Source of the DNA: an uncultured Lachnospiraceae bacterium
GTDB taxonomy: Bacteria > Bacillota > Clostridia > Lachnospirales > Lachnospiraceae
Assembly (NCBI GenBank): GCA_910585345.1
Contig: CAJUDS010000005.1
Coordinates: 1-64,000, forward strand
DNA: 64,000 bases
Reading direction: 5' to 3'
This document shows, in pieces, positions 6,603 through 14,656 of the stretch. Each line of letters begins with the position of its first letter. The first letter of the stretch is position 1. The notes beneath the pieces were generated by a model. The model had not been told where the DNA came from and searched no databases. It worked only from the letters and a program-made list of their open reading frames with translations. A program made the position numbers and the translations under genes.

Positions 6603-7343
6603 ATGAACGGAAGAGAACAAAACAGCCGATGGTTCCTTCGGGGTATGAAGGATGGCGTGCCGATCGCCATGGGATATTTTGCGGTAGCTTTTGCCCTGGG
6701 AATTGCGGCAAAAAAAGCGGGTATGAATGCATTTCAGGCAGGCGCGATGTCGGCGCTGATGCTGGCTTCTGCCGGGCAGTATGCTGCCATTACCGTGATT
6801 GCGGCAGGCGGGGGATATGTGCAGATGGCGGTGACGACACTGATCGTAAACCTGCGGTATCTGCTGATGTCCTGCGCTCTGTCACAGAAGGTTGACCAGG
6901 GGATGCGCCTGGGACACCGTTTTGCCTTGTCCTATCCCATTACGGATGAGATCTTTGGGATTGCCATGTCCGTAGAAGGCAGGCTGAATCCTTTTTATAA
7001 TTATGGGGCGGCGGCAATTGCCGCGCCAGGATGGACTGCCGGTGCCTTTCTGGGGGCGGCAGCAGGCGCAATCCTTCCCCAAAGGGTAGAGAATGCGTTA
7101 AGCGTGGCGTTGTATGGTATGTTTCTGGCTATTATCATTCCGGCAGCCAAAAAGGATAAGATTGTGGCAGGTATCGTGGCGGTATCTATGCTGTGTAGTT
7201 TTCTCTTTACAAAGGCGCCGGTTTTGCGGGAGATATCGTCCGGCATGCAGATTATTATACTGACAGTGGTGATTGCGGGTGGGGCAGCATATTTCTTTCC
7301 CGTAAAAGAAGAGACGAAAGGTGGAAGTACGGATGAATCATAG
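6603..7343 (+). CDS. azlC: AzlC, branched-chain amino acid exporter large subunit
   Basis: A 246-residue integral membrane protein of the AzlC family. With AzlD it forms a two-component exporter for branched-chain amino acids and analogues such as azaleucine. The family core is visible: GMKDGVPIAMGYFAVAFALGIAAKKAGM, MLASAGQYAAI, LIVNLRYLLMSCALS and SYPITDEIFGIAM. There are about six to seven membrane spans. AAGGAAAAAGAAA precedes the ATG. It overlaps azlD by 11 bases, a sign of coupled translation. An unusual 21-base inverted repeat lies upstream. The nearby Lrp/AsnC regulator is 10 kb away and not clearly connected. Confidence 0.93.
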   Translation: MNGREQNSRWFLRGMKDGVPIAMGYFAVAFALGIAAKKAGMNAFQAGAMSALMLASAGQYAAITVIAAGGGYVQMAVTTLIVNLRYLLMSCALSQKVDQGMRLGHRFALSYPITDEIFGIAMSVEGRLNPFYNYGAAAIAAPGWTAGAFLGAAAGAILPQRVENALSVALYGMFLAIIIPAAKKDKIVAGIVAVSMLCSFLFTKAPVLREISSGMQIIILTVVIAGGAAYFFPVKEETKGGSTDES

Positions 7344-7641
7344 CATTGCGATGTACCTTATCGTGGCGGCGGCGACGATTTACATGATCCGGGTTCTTCC
7401 GATGACATTGATCCGAAGGGATATTAAAAATACGTTCATCCGCTCTTTTTTACACTATGTGCCTTATGTCACGCTAGCAGTTATGACGTTCCCGGCCATT
7501 TTATCAGCAACCGGAAGCGTTTATTCCGCCTGGGCAGGTTTTATAGTGGGCGTGGGCCTTGCCTATGTAGATGGTAATCTGTTTCGTGTGGCAATCTGTT
7601 CCTGTGTTGTCGTTTACCTGGCTGAGCTATTGTGCGGCTGA
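7333..7641 (+). CDS. azlD: AzlD, branched-chain amino acid exporter small subunit
   Basis: A 102-residue protein from ATG 7333 (MNHSIAMYLIVAAATIYMIRV), with AAAGGTGG nine bases upstream; the in-frame codon at 7321 lacks a site. About four membrane helices are expected. The AzlD pattern is clear: TIYMIRVLPMTLIRR, SFLHYVPYVTLAVMTFPAIL and a C-terminal VVVYLAELL. It partners AzlC and overlaps its 3' end. No terminator is seen before the next gene 122 bases on. Confidence 0.92.
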   Translation: MNHSIAMYLIVAAATIYMIRVLPMTLIRRDIKNTFIRSFLHYVPYVTLAVMTFPAILSATGSVYSAWAGFIVGVGLAYVDGNLFRVAICSCVVVYLAELLCG

Positions 7642-7763
7642 AGTTTTTGATAAAGGGGAGACACAGGTGTATAAAGGTGTTATTTGTGCGAAATGTTTTC
7701 ATATCGTGTTTCGGAAAGGCTGGGAAAACGTAAAAGAAATGCGTGAATTTGAGAGGATAAGGA

Positions 7764-8660
7764 TTGGAAAAGGCGTATAAACTGGAATTTGCAAATGAAC
7801 AGACCGGCGGTCTTTTCGTAAACTGCTGCGGATGTTCCAAAACGGAGCCTCTACATAGTTTCGGCCCTGCATTAAAACCCCATTACCTCATTCATTATGT
7901 ACTCAGCGGCCGGGGGAAATTCTCGGTACAGAGTCAGGAGTATCGTTTGGAATCAGGAAACGGGTTTCTGATCGAGCCGGGGGAACTGGTTTTTTACCAG
8001 TCAGACCAGGCGGAGCCGTGGACATATGTGTGGGTAGGATTCAGCGGCAGTCAGGCGGGAGAATATGTGAAAAAAATGGGTTTGTCACGGAATCATCCTG
8101 TGTTTTGTTCCAATCGGCAGGAGGAGTTATATACTTGTGTGCGGAACATGATGGAACATAATACGTCGGGCGTGGCAAATGATCTGCGCAGAAACGGAGA
8201 ACTGGCAGTGTTTCTTTCTCTGATTGCTTCGGAATTGGAAATGAAAGAGAGCAATGATGCGGACAGGGCGAATACTTATGTACGGAAAGCGGTGGGGTTT
8301 ATCCAGAGTAACTATTGCAATCCCATCAAGGTGACGGATATTGCTGATTTTGTCTGTGTGAACAGAAGCTATTTGTATACATTGTTTGAAAATTCTCTGG
8401 GAATGCCGCCGCAGAAGTTTTTGTCTGCGTACCGCATTGCGAGAGCGGTGGAGTTATTGCAGACGACGGCTATTCCAATTGAGAGTATTGCCTTGTCCTG
8501 CGGGTATCATGATGCGCTTGTATTTACAAAAGCCTTTAAACAGGAAAAAGGAATGCCGCCTTCCGTGTACCGTAAAGAGTTCCGGCACGGGGATGGCAGG
8601 CATGATAAAAAGGAGCTTGCACAAATTGAGGATTTCATAAGACAGACAAAAAGAAAATAA
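7764..8660 (+). CDS. AraC family regulator, MsmR/RafR-like
   Basis: A 298-residue protein with a TTG start at 7764 after GAGAGGATAAGGA. Residues 1-150 form a cupin-type sugar-sensing domain: HSFGPALKPHYLIHYVLSG, GFLIEPGELVFYQSD, EPWTYVWVGFSG. The C-terminal 100 residues hold two helix-turn-helix units: VTDIADFVCVNRSYLYTLFE and IESIALSCGYHDALVFTKAFKQE. The sensing domain closely resembles that of the AraC regulator at 34868-35725, which faces the alpha-galactoside operon. It lies just upstream of galK-galT and is therefore a good candidate to respond to galactose or alpha-galactosides. Confidence 0.9.
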   Translation: MEKAYKLEFANEQTGGLFVNCCGCSKTEPLHSFGPALKPHYLIHYVLSGRGKFSVQSQEYRLESGNGFLIEPGELVFYQSDQAEPWTYVWVGFSGSQAGEYVKKMGLSRNHPVFCSNRQEELYTCVRNMMEHNTSGVANDLRRNGELAVFLSLIASELEMKESNDADRANTYVRKAVGFIQSNYCNPIKVTDIADFVCVNRSYLYTLFENSLGMPPQKFLSAYRIARAVELLQTTAIPIESIALSCGYHDALVFTKAFKQEKGMPPSVYRKEFRHGDGRHDKKELAQIEDFIRQTKRK

Positions 8661-8692
8661 CATTTTCACAGATTTATACAACAAACAAAGCA

Positions 8693-8721
8693 TTCACTGT
8701 CCGTAAAAAATATGGTATTCT
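8693..8721 (+). promoter_or_regulatory. Putative galK promoter
   Basis: TTCACT (8693-8698) and TATTCT (8716-8721) are 17 bases apart, 84 bases before the galK start. It sits in the gap after the AraC regulator, so galKT can be transcribed separately from the regulator. Confidence 0.6.
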
Positions 8722-8804
8722 GTACACGAAGACAGAAAGCGGCGGATAAGCGCGGCGACAGGCATTGGGGTATATGCGTGTACGAAAACGAAAGGAGACG
8801 GGTT

Positions 8805-9968
8805 ATGAAGGAAAAGGTATTGCAGAAATTTGAGGAATTATTTGGCAGTGCGGATGGTGTAAATGTCTATTTTGCACCTGGCCGGGTCAATATGATCGGG
8901 GAACATACCGACTATAATGGCGGACATGTATTTCCGTGCGCCCTGACAATCGGTACCTATATGGCAGCCAGGAAACGGGATGACAGGAAGCTCTGTTTTT
9001 ACTCCATGAATTTTGAAAAGTCAGGTATTCTGGAATCTTCCATTGACGGTATAAAGCCGGAAGAGTCTGCGGAGTGGACCAATTATCCCAAAGGTGTAAT
9101 GTGGGCTTTTGCAGGCAGAGGATTTCTTATGGACTGTGGCCTCGATATTGTAATTTATGGCAATATCCCCGCAGGTTCGGGACTTTCTTCCTCCGCATCC
9201 CTGGAAGTAGTCACCGGGTATATGCTGAAGGACTTGTACGGTTTCGCGGTTAGCAATATTGATATCGCGCTAATCGGCCAATATTCGGAGAATAACTTTA
9301 ACGGTATGAACTGTGGTATTATGGACCAGTTCGCTTCTGCCATGGGGAAAAAGGACAATGCTATTTTCCTGAATACGGCGGATCTTTCCTATGAATATGC
9401 GCCTCTTGTGCTGGATGGCGCGAAAATACTGATTACCAACAGCAATGTAAAGCATAAGCTGGTCGATTCCAAATACAATGAAAGGCGAAGCGAATGTGAA
9501 ACTGCATTGAAAGAGCTGCAGGAGGTAGTTGGTATCAATACGCTGGGCGATCTGACGGAAGAGCAGTTTGAAACATACCAGTCGGCGATTCAGGATGAGA
9601 TTCGACGCAGACGCGCAAAACATGCGGTATACGAAAATCAGAGGACAATTCGTGCGGTAGAGGCGCTGAAAAAGAAAGATATTGCGCTGTTTGGAGAGCT
9701 GATGAATGCGTCTCATGTATCTCTGCGGGACGATTATGAAGTATCGTGTGAAGAGATTGACGTGCTGGCGGAGGAAGCATGGAAAATTGACGGAGTGATT
9801 GGTTCCCGGATTACAGGGGGCGGTTTCGGCGGTTGTACGGTCAGCATTGTAAAAGATGAGGCAGTGGATACTTTTATTGCGCGGGTTGGCACAGCGTATA
9901 AAAAGAGAACCGGCATAGAAGCAGATTTTTATGTAGTGGATATCGGGGACGGCCCGTCCAGGTTATAA
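8805..9968 (+). CDS. galK: Galactokinase
   Basis: A 387-residue enzyme that phosphorylates galactose to galactose 1-phosphate with ATP, the first Leloir step, in the cytoplasm. Start ATG 8805 follows AAAGGAGACGGG; longer frames lack a site. Motifs: GRVNMIGEHTDYNGG at 26-40 (galactokinase signature), PAGSGLSSSAS at 122-132 (GHMP phosphate loop), NCGIMDQFAS with likely catalytic base Asp174, and GGGFGGCT near the end. Length is normal for bacterial GalK. galT follows by 10-13 bases in the same operon. The likely galactose source is the alpha-galactosidase at 40.7 kb. Confidence 0.96.
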   Translation: MKEKVLQKFEELFGSADGVNVYFAPGRVNMIGEHTDYNGGHVFPCALTIGTYMAARKRDDRKLCFYSMNFEKSGILESSIDGIKPEESAEWTNYPKGVMWAFAGRGFLMDCGLDIVIYGNIPAGSGLSSSASLEVVTGYMLKDLYGFAVSNIDIALIGQYSENNFNGMNCGIMDQFASAMGKKDNAIFLNTADLSYEYAPLVLDGAKILITNSNVKHKLVDSKYNERRSECETALKELQEVVGINTLGDLTEEQFETYQSAIQDEIRRRRAKHAVYENQRTIRAVEALKKKDIALFGELMNASHVSLRDDYEVSCEEIDVLAEEAWKIDGVIGSRITGGGFGGCTVSIVKDEAVDTFIARVGTAYKKRTGIEADFYVVDIGDGPSRL

Positions 9969-9981
9969 GGAGGGGACAGTG

Positions 9982-11484
9982 ATGATACAGGAAGCGATTC
10001 AAAAATTAACGGAATATGGCATTGTAACAGGACTGATTACAGAGAACGACAGAGTTTATACACAGAACAGACTTTTGGAATTGTTTGATCTGGATGAATT
10101 GGAAAATACTGACACAGATGTCAGTGTCAGGACGGAAGAGCTGGAAACCATTCTCGCAGAGATGTTGTCGTATGCGCATGAAAAAGGCATTCTGCCGGAA
10201 GATGATATCGTGCACAGAGATTTATTTGATACAAAGATTATGGGACTGCTGACGCCCCGCCCGAGCGAGGTCATTGACCGGTTCCATGCATTGTATGAAG
10301 AGTCTCCGGAAAAAGCGACGAACTATTATTATAAATTCAGCCAAGACACAGATTATATCAGGCGGTATCGGATTGCAAAGGATGTAAAATGGACAACAGA
10401 TACTGCGTACGGCAGGCTGGATATTACGATCAATCTGTCCAAACCGGAAAAAGATCCAAAGGCTATTGCGGCGGCGAAGCTGGCAAAGCAGAGCGGGTAT
10501 CCGAAGTGCCTGCTTTGCAAAGAAAATGTAGGCTACAGGGGTCGGCTGAATCATCCGGCCCGGCAGAATCACAGAATTATACCTGTGACGATTCAGAACA
10601 GTGACTGGAATATGCAGTATTCTCCTTATGTATATTATAATGAGCATTGCATTGTGTTTAACAGTGCGCATATCCCCATGAAGATAGAGTACGGCACTTT
10701 TTGCAAACTGCTTGACTTTGTGGAACAGTTTCCTCACTATTTTGTGGGTTCCAATGCGGATTTGCCGATTGTGGGAGGTTCGATTTTAAGCCATGACCAT
10801 TTCCAGGGCGGACGCTATGAGTTTGCTATGGACAGGGCGCCTGTGGAAGAATATTTTCAGGTAAAGGGATATGAGGACGTGGAGGCAGGAATTGTTAAGT
10901 GGCCGATGTCTGTTATTCGTCTGCGCAGTGCGGACAGAGAAAAACTGACAGAATTGTCATATTTTATCCTGCAGAAATGGAGAGGCTATACGGACGAGGA
11001 AGCCTTTATTTATGCGGAAACAGACGGTGAGCCGCACAATACGATTACACCGATTGCGCACTATAAAGACGGGAAATTCCAATTGGATCTGGTGCTTCGC
11101 AATAATATTACCACGCAGGAGCATCCTCTTGGGGTATACCACCCCCATGCCAGACTGCACCATATTAAAAAAGAGAACATTGGATTGATTGAAGTGTTAG
11201 GGCTGGCAATCCTGCCATCCCGTCTGAAAACAGAGATGGAACTTTTGAAAGAAGCCATATTGGAGAAAAAGGATATCCGTGCAATTGAGGCTCTGGAAAA
11301 GCATGCGGACTGGGTGGAAGCGTTTTTACCAGGCTACACGGATGTAAACGCGGATACGATAGATGGAATACTGCAGCGGGAAATCGGGCTGGTATTCTGT
11401 CAGGTATTGGATGATGCGGGTGTATTTAAACGGGATGAAGCCGGCAAAGCGGCATTCAGACGGTTTATCAAAAGTATGACTTAA
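9982..11484 (+). CDS. galT: UDP-glucose--hexose-1-phosphate uridylyltransferase, Firmicutes type
   Basis: A 500-residue enzyme that swaps UMP between UDP-glucose and galactose 1-phosphate, the second Leloir step. The length and sequence fit the class found in Bacillus and Clostridia rather than the 350-residue E. coli class. Visible blocks: NHPARQNHRIIPVTI, PYVYYNEHCIVFN, GGSILSHDHFQGGRYEFAM (active-site histidine region) and YHPHARLHHIKKENIGLIEVLG. AAGGAGGGG precedes it. A GTG at 9979 in the same frame is an equal start candidate. The gene follows galK closely. galE, needed to finish the cycle, is not in the window. Confidence 0.95.
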   Translation: MIQEAIQKLTEYGIVTGLITENDRVYTQNRLLELFDLDELENTDTDVSVRTEELETILAEMLSYAHEKGILPEDDIVHRDLFDTKIMGLLTPRPSEVIDRFHALYEESPEKATNYYYKFSQDTDYIRRYRIAKDVKWTTDTAYGRLDITINLSKPEKDPKAIAAAKLAKQSGYPKCLLCKENVGYRGRLNHPARQNHRIIPVTIQNSDWNMQYSPYVYYNEHCIVFNSAHIPMKIEYGTFCKLLDFVEQFPHYFVGSNADLPIVGGSILSHDHFQGGRYEFAMDRAPVEEYFQVKGYEDVEAGIVKWPMSVIRLRSADREKLTELSYFILQKWRGYTDEEAFIYAETDGEPHNTITPIAHYKDGKFQLDLVLRNNITTQEHPLGVYHPHARLHHIKKENIGLIEVLGLAILPSRLKTEMELLKEAILEKKDIRAIEALEKHADWVEAFLPGYTDVNADTIDGILQREIGLVFCQVLDDAGVFKRDEAGKAAFRRFIKSMT

Positions 11485-11515
11485 GGTAAGAGTTTATAGC
11501 AGGGATAGAATTTAC

Positions 11516-13198
11516 ATGAAGGTATTGCTTGCAGCAATTAACGCTAAATATATTCATTCAAATCCTGCCGTATACAGCCTGCGGGCATATGCGGCAGACT
11601 TTGAGAACTATACAGAGATTGCGGAATATACGATTAACCATAAGGCAGAAGCAATTCTTGCGGATCTTTACAGACGGGATCCGCAGGTGATTGCTTTTTC
11701 CTGTTATATATGGAACTGGCGGCTGGTACAGGAGCTGCTTATGGAAGTTCCCAAGATTCTGCCGGATACGGATATCTGGCTGGGCGGGCCGGAAGTATCG
11801 TATGACGCACAGCGGATCCTGCAGGAATATCCGGAGCTTACCGGTATTATGATAGGAGAGGGGGAAGAAACATTTTCGGAATTGATGGCGTATTATTGCA
11901 GACGCGACCGCGAAATAGCAGATATAGCCGGATTATGCCTGCCGGGTATCGGAATGACCGGAGAGCGGCGCTTGGTAGATTTGGATCAACTCCCTTTTTT
12001 ATATACCAATATGGCAGACTTTGCGCACAGGATTATTTATTATGAATCGAGCCGGGGCTGCCCATATAGCTGCAGCTATTGCCTTTCCTCCATAGAGAAA
12101 CGGGTGCGCCTGCGCAGTCTTGAAAAGGTGAAACAGGAACTTGCTTTTTTTCTGGCGCATAAAGTGCCGCAGGTTAAATTTGTAGACAGAACGTTTAATT
12201 GTGTCCATAGTCATGCTTTGGAAGTTTGGAATTTTTTGCTGGAAAATGACAATGGCGTCACAAATTTTCATTTTGAAATATCGGCCGACATTATGACGGA
12301 AGAGGAACTGGCTGTTCTTTCAAAAATGCGGCCAGGCTTTGTGCAGCTTGAAATCGGCGTGCAGTCTGTAAATACAGATACGATCAGGGAAGTTCATAGA
12401 ATAATGGACTTGGGAAAACTGAAGAAAGTGGTGTCGCGCATTCGGGAAGGGAAAAATATACATTTACATCTGGATTTGATCGCGGGACTTCCTTTTGAGA
12501 ATTATGACAGCTTTGTCAGATCTTTTGACGAAGTATACGCTATGGAGCCGGATCAACTGCAGCTTGGTTTTCTGAAAGTGCTGAAAGGTTCCGCTTTGTA
12601 TGAGAAAGCAGAGGAATATGGTATTTGTTACCGTTCCCGTCCGCCGTATGAAGTGTTATACTCGAAATGGGTTTCTTATGAAGAAATCCTGAGATTAAAG
12701 CGGGTCGAAGAGATGGTGGAGCTATATTACAACAGCGGACAGTTTGGTAATACATTAAAAATGCTGATGCGTTTATTCCCGTCTCCATTCCGGTTTTATG
12801 AACGACTGGCGGCGTATTATGAGGAACAGGGGTATTTTACGGAAAGCCCGGCCAGAATTTACCGCTATACGATTCTGCTGGCGTTTGCAGTATTGGTAGA
12901 TCCGGCCGGGGAGGAGCTTTACCGGCAACTGCTTACTTATGATCTGTATTTAAGAGAAAAATGTAAGAGCAGACCGCCTTTTGCAGAGGATTTGAGTCCT
13001 TACCGGACGCAGCTGCGCTGTCGGGAGAAGGATAAAAGGGAACATTTGGATGTCTTTTTCTATCCCGTATGGGAAGAAGATCCCAAATGCGTGCAAAAGC
13101 GAAGAGATACGCCAGCGTTTGTCCGGTTTTCGTATGAAAAGAGAGAACCGCTGCATCACAATGCCCAGATTATCGTGGAGGCGGAAAGTCTAACATGA
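11516..13198 (+). CDS. B12-binding radical SAM protein (DUF4080 type)
   Basis: A 560-residue protein. Residues 1-140 form a cobalamin-binding-like fold (MKVLLAAINAKYIHSNPAVYSLR, IWLGGPEVSYDAQRIL, IGEGEETFSELM). The radical SAM part begins YYESSRGCPYSCSYCLSS, with the CxxxCxxC cysteines that hold a 4Fe-4S cluster. It goes on with VKFVDRTFNC, FHFEISADIM, LEIGVQSVNTDTI and HLDLIAGLPFENYDSF. A DUF4080-type C-terminal domain follows. Reaction and substrate are not known. It lies 31 bases after galT and 24 bases before the exonuclease gene, which suggests one transcript, though there is no functional tie to galactose use. The conserved cobalamin-ligand motif DxHxxG is not obvious, so B12 binding may be lost. 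Confidence 0.88.
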   Translation: MKVLLAAINAKYIHSNPAVYSLRAYAADFENYTEIAEYTINHKAEAILADLYRRDPQVIAFSCYIWNWRLVQELLMEVPKILPDTDIWLGGPEVSYDAQRILQEYPELTGIMIGEGEETFSELMAYYCRRDREIADIAGLCLPGIGMTGERRLVDLDQLPFLYTNMADFAHRIIYYESSRGCPYSCSYCLSSIEKRVRLRSLEKVKQELAFFLAHKVPQVKFVDRTFNCVHSHALEVWNFLLENDNGVTNFHFEISADIMTEEELAVLSKMRPGFVQLEIGVQSVNTDTIREVHRIMDLGKLKKVVSRIREGKNIHLHLDLIAGLPFENYDSFVRSFDEVYAMEPDQLQLGFLKVLKGSALYEKAEEYGICYRSRPPYEVLYSKWVSYEEILRLKRVEEMVELYYNSGQFGNTLKMLMRLFPSPFRFYERLAAYYEEQGYFTESPARIYRYTILLAFAVLVDPAGEELYRQLLTYDLYLREKCKSRPPFAEDLSPYRTQLRCREKDKREHLDVFFYPVWEEDPKCVQKRRDTPAFVRFSYEKREPLHHNAQIIVEAESLT

Positions 13199-13222
13199 TG
13201 AGAGAGAAGAATAGGACAGGTT

Positions 13223-13924
13223 ATGAAAACGGAAGATAGTTATGTGGCGTTGGATTTGGAGACAACAGGTCTGAATCCCAAGCGGGACAGAATTATAGAG
13301 ATCGGCGCGGCGCTTGTAGAAGAGGGTACAATAAAGGATACGTTTTCCACCTTTGTGAATCCACGCAGTACACTGCCTGAAAAAGTCACAGAGATCACAG
13401 GTATTACGGAAGCGGATATCCTGTCCGCTCCGGCGCTGGAGGAAATATTGGTAAATCTGTCAGATTTTATCGGGGACAGGCATCTGCTGGGGCACAGTAT
13501 CCTTTTTGACTATTCTTTTTTAAAGAGGGCTTTTGTCAATGCAGGGAGGAAGTTTGAGAAGAGGGGAATTGATACATTAAAGCTGTCGAGAAGGTATCTG
13601 CCTGAACTCCCAAGCAAACGTCTGCAGGATCTGTGTGTGCATTATGGGATTCCCCAACGGGCACACCGTGCGCTGGAGGATGCGCAGGCGGCGCATTTTC
13701 TGTACCGGAAACTGAAAGCCGATTATTATGAGGAAGAAGTTTTCCGGCCGCAGCCTCTGCTCTATAAAGTAAAAAGAGAAGCACGCGCAGGAGAAAGGCA
13801 GAAGGAACGGTTATTAGCGCTTCTGCGGAAACATACATTATCTATACCGATGGAGGTGGACAGTATGAGCAAGAATGAGGTCAGCCGTCTGACGGACCAG
13901 ATTCTTGCAAAATACGGACGATAA
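13223..13924 (+). CDS. DnaQ-like 3'-5' exonuclease
   Basis: A 233-residue DEDDh-type exonuclease of the DNA polymerase III epsilon superfamily. ExoI DLETTG (VALDLETTGLNPKRDRIIEIG), ExoII GHSILFDYSFL and ExoIII HRALEDA carry the metal-binding Asp/Glu residues and the catalytic His. The last 60 residues are basic and of unknown role (KVKREARAGERQKERLLALLRK). It is too short to be PolC and is probably a stand-alone repair or trimming nuclease. Its 3' end overlaps the 3' end of the next, convergent gene by 44 bases. Confidence 0.9.
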   Translation: MKTEDSYVALDLETTGLNPKRDRIIEIGAALVEEGTIKDTFSTFVNPRSTLPEKVTEITGITEADILSAPALEEILVNLSDFIGDRHLLGHSILFDYSFLKRAFVNAGRKFEKRGIDTLKLSRRYLPELPSKRLQDLCVHYGIPQRAHRALEDAQAAHFLYRKLKADYYEEEVFRPQPLLYKVKREARAGERQKERLLALLRKHTLSIPMEVDSMSKNEVSRLTDQILAKYGR

Positions 13925-14498
13925 CGTTTTTCATGGAAGAGCGCAGCGTGTGCGCAGTTTCCAACAAAGCGGAGATTTTCTCGTCCTCGCCGTTTTCACG
14001 GTAGATTGTGGCAAGCAGTTTATAAGTGCCGCTTACATCTGTGCGGGTAGATACCGCAAATTCAAGAATTCTTTCAGCCTCGGCGGAAAATCCCTGTTCG
14101 TAAAGAAGAGAGGCCCATTTTTGCAAGGTGCGGACAAGAAGCGTATAGCTTTGATCGTATTCGGTCAAAGCGGTGAGATTGGCGGCGCCATACATGAGCT
14201 TTAAATCCGTATTGGTATATCCTGTCAGGTTGACGACGCATTGACCGGCAAGGGTGCGAATCACATCCTGACATTCTTTGATCTGGTCCTGCTGTGCGCA
14301 GAGATCCATTGGCAGCGAATCAACAGGAATGGTGATATAGTCCAGATTGTCGAGCGGTTTTTTTCTCGTTCGGTTTGCCTGCCGTTCCTTCTCCCAGAAT
14401 TGCTTTTCCTGGTTTTCCATATTTTTTCTGGACTTTGAGAGTTTGTAGGACAGCCATATAATAAACACGATAAAACTTGCCAAAAACGATAATCTCAT
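13881..14498 (-). CDS. Membrane-anchored hypothetical protein
   Basis: A 205-residue protein. Residues 1-20 (MRLSFLASFIVFIIWLSYKL) form a single membrane anchor; the rest is charged and helical. The second half has TPR-like spacing (YTLLVRTLQKWASLLYEQGFSAEAERILEFAV, GTYKLLATIYRENGEDEKISALLETA), so it may be a scaffold or adaptor. I do not know a named family. The start lies 29 bases from the divergent small membrane peptide gene at 14528. Its 3' end overlaps the exonuclease gene. Confidence 0.75.
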   Translation of the reverse strand: MRLSFLASFIVFIIWLSYKLSKSRKNMENQEKQFWEKERQANRTRKKPLDNLDYITIPVDSLPMDLCAQQDQIKECQDVIRTLAGQCVVNLTGYTNTDLKLMYGAANLTALTEYDQSYTLLVRTLQKWASLLYEQGFSAEAERILEFAVSTRTDVSGTYKLLATIYRENGEDEKISALLETAHTLRSSMKNVIVRILQESGPSDG

Positions 14499-14527
14499 AT
14501 ATAATTCCTTTCAACGAGGTGATAAAA

Positions 14528-14626
14528 ATGTTTCATAAAAGAACGAGGAAAATAATTTCTTCAATTATAATACTTATTGTGGTATTGGCAATGCTTTTGC
14601 CAATGTTAACTTATTTTATTGCATAA
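14528..14626 (+). CDS. 32-residue single-span membrane peptide
   Basis: ATG 14528 follows GAGGTGATAAAA. The peptide begins MFHKRTRKIISSIIILIVVL and goes on AMLLPMLTYFIA: a basic head (KRTRK) and one hydrophobic helix that fills the remainder. I believe similar short peptides stand before other Lachnospiraceae genes, but I cannot name a family. The next gene (VanW family) begins 30 bases on in the same direction, so they are probably co-transcribed. It may be a small membrane-regulatory peptide. Confidence 0.65.
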   Translation: MFHKRTRKIISSIIILIVVLAMLLPMLTYFIA

Positions 14627-14656
14627 TGCGGTGAAATGTCAATCAGAGGTGAGATC

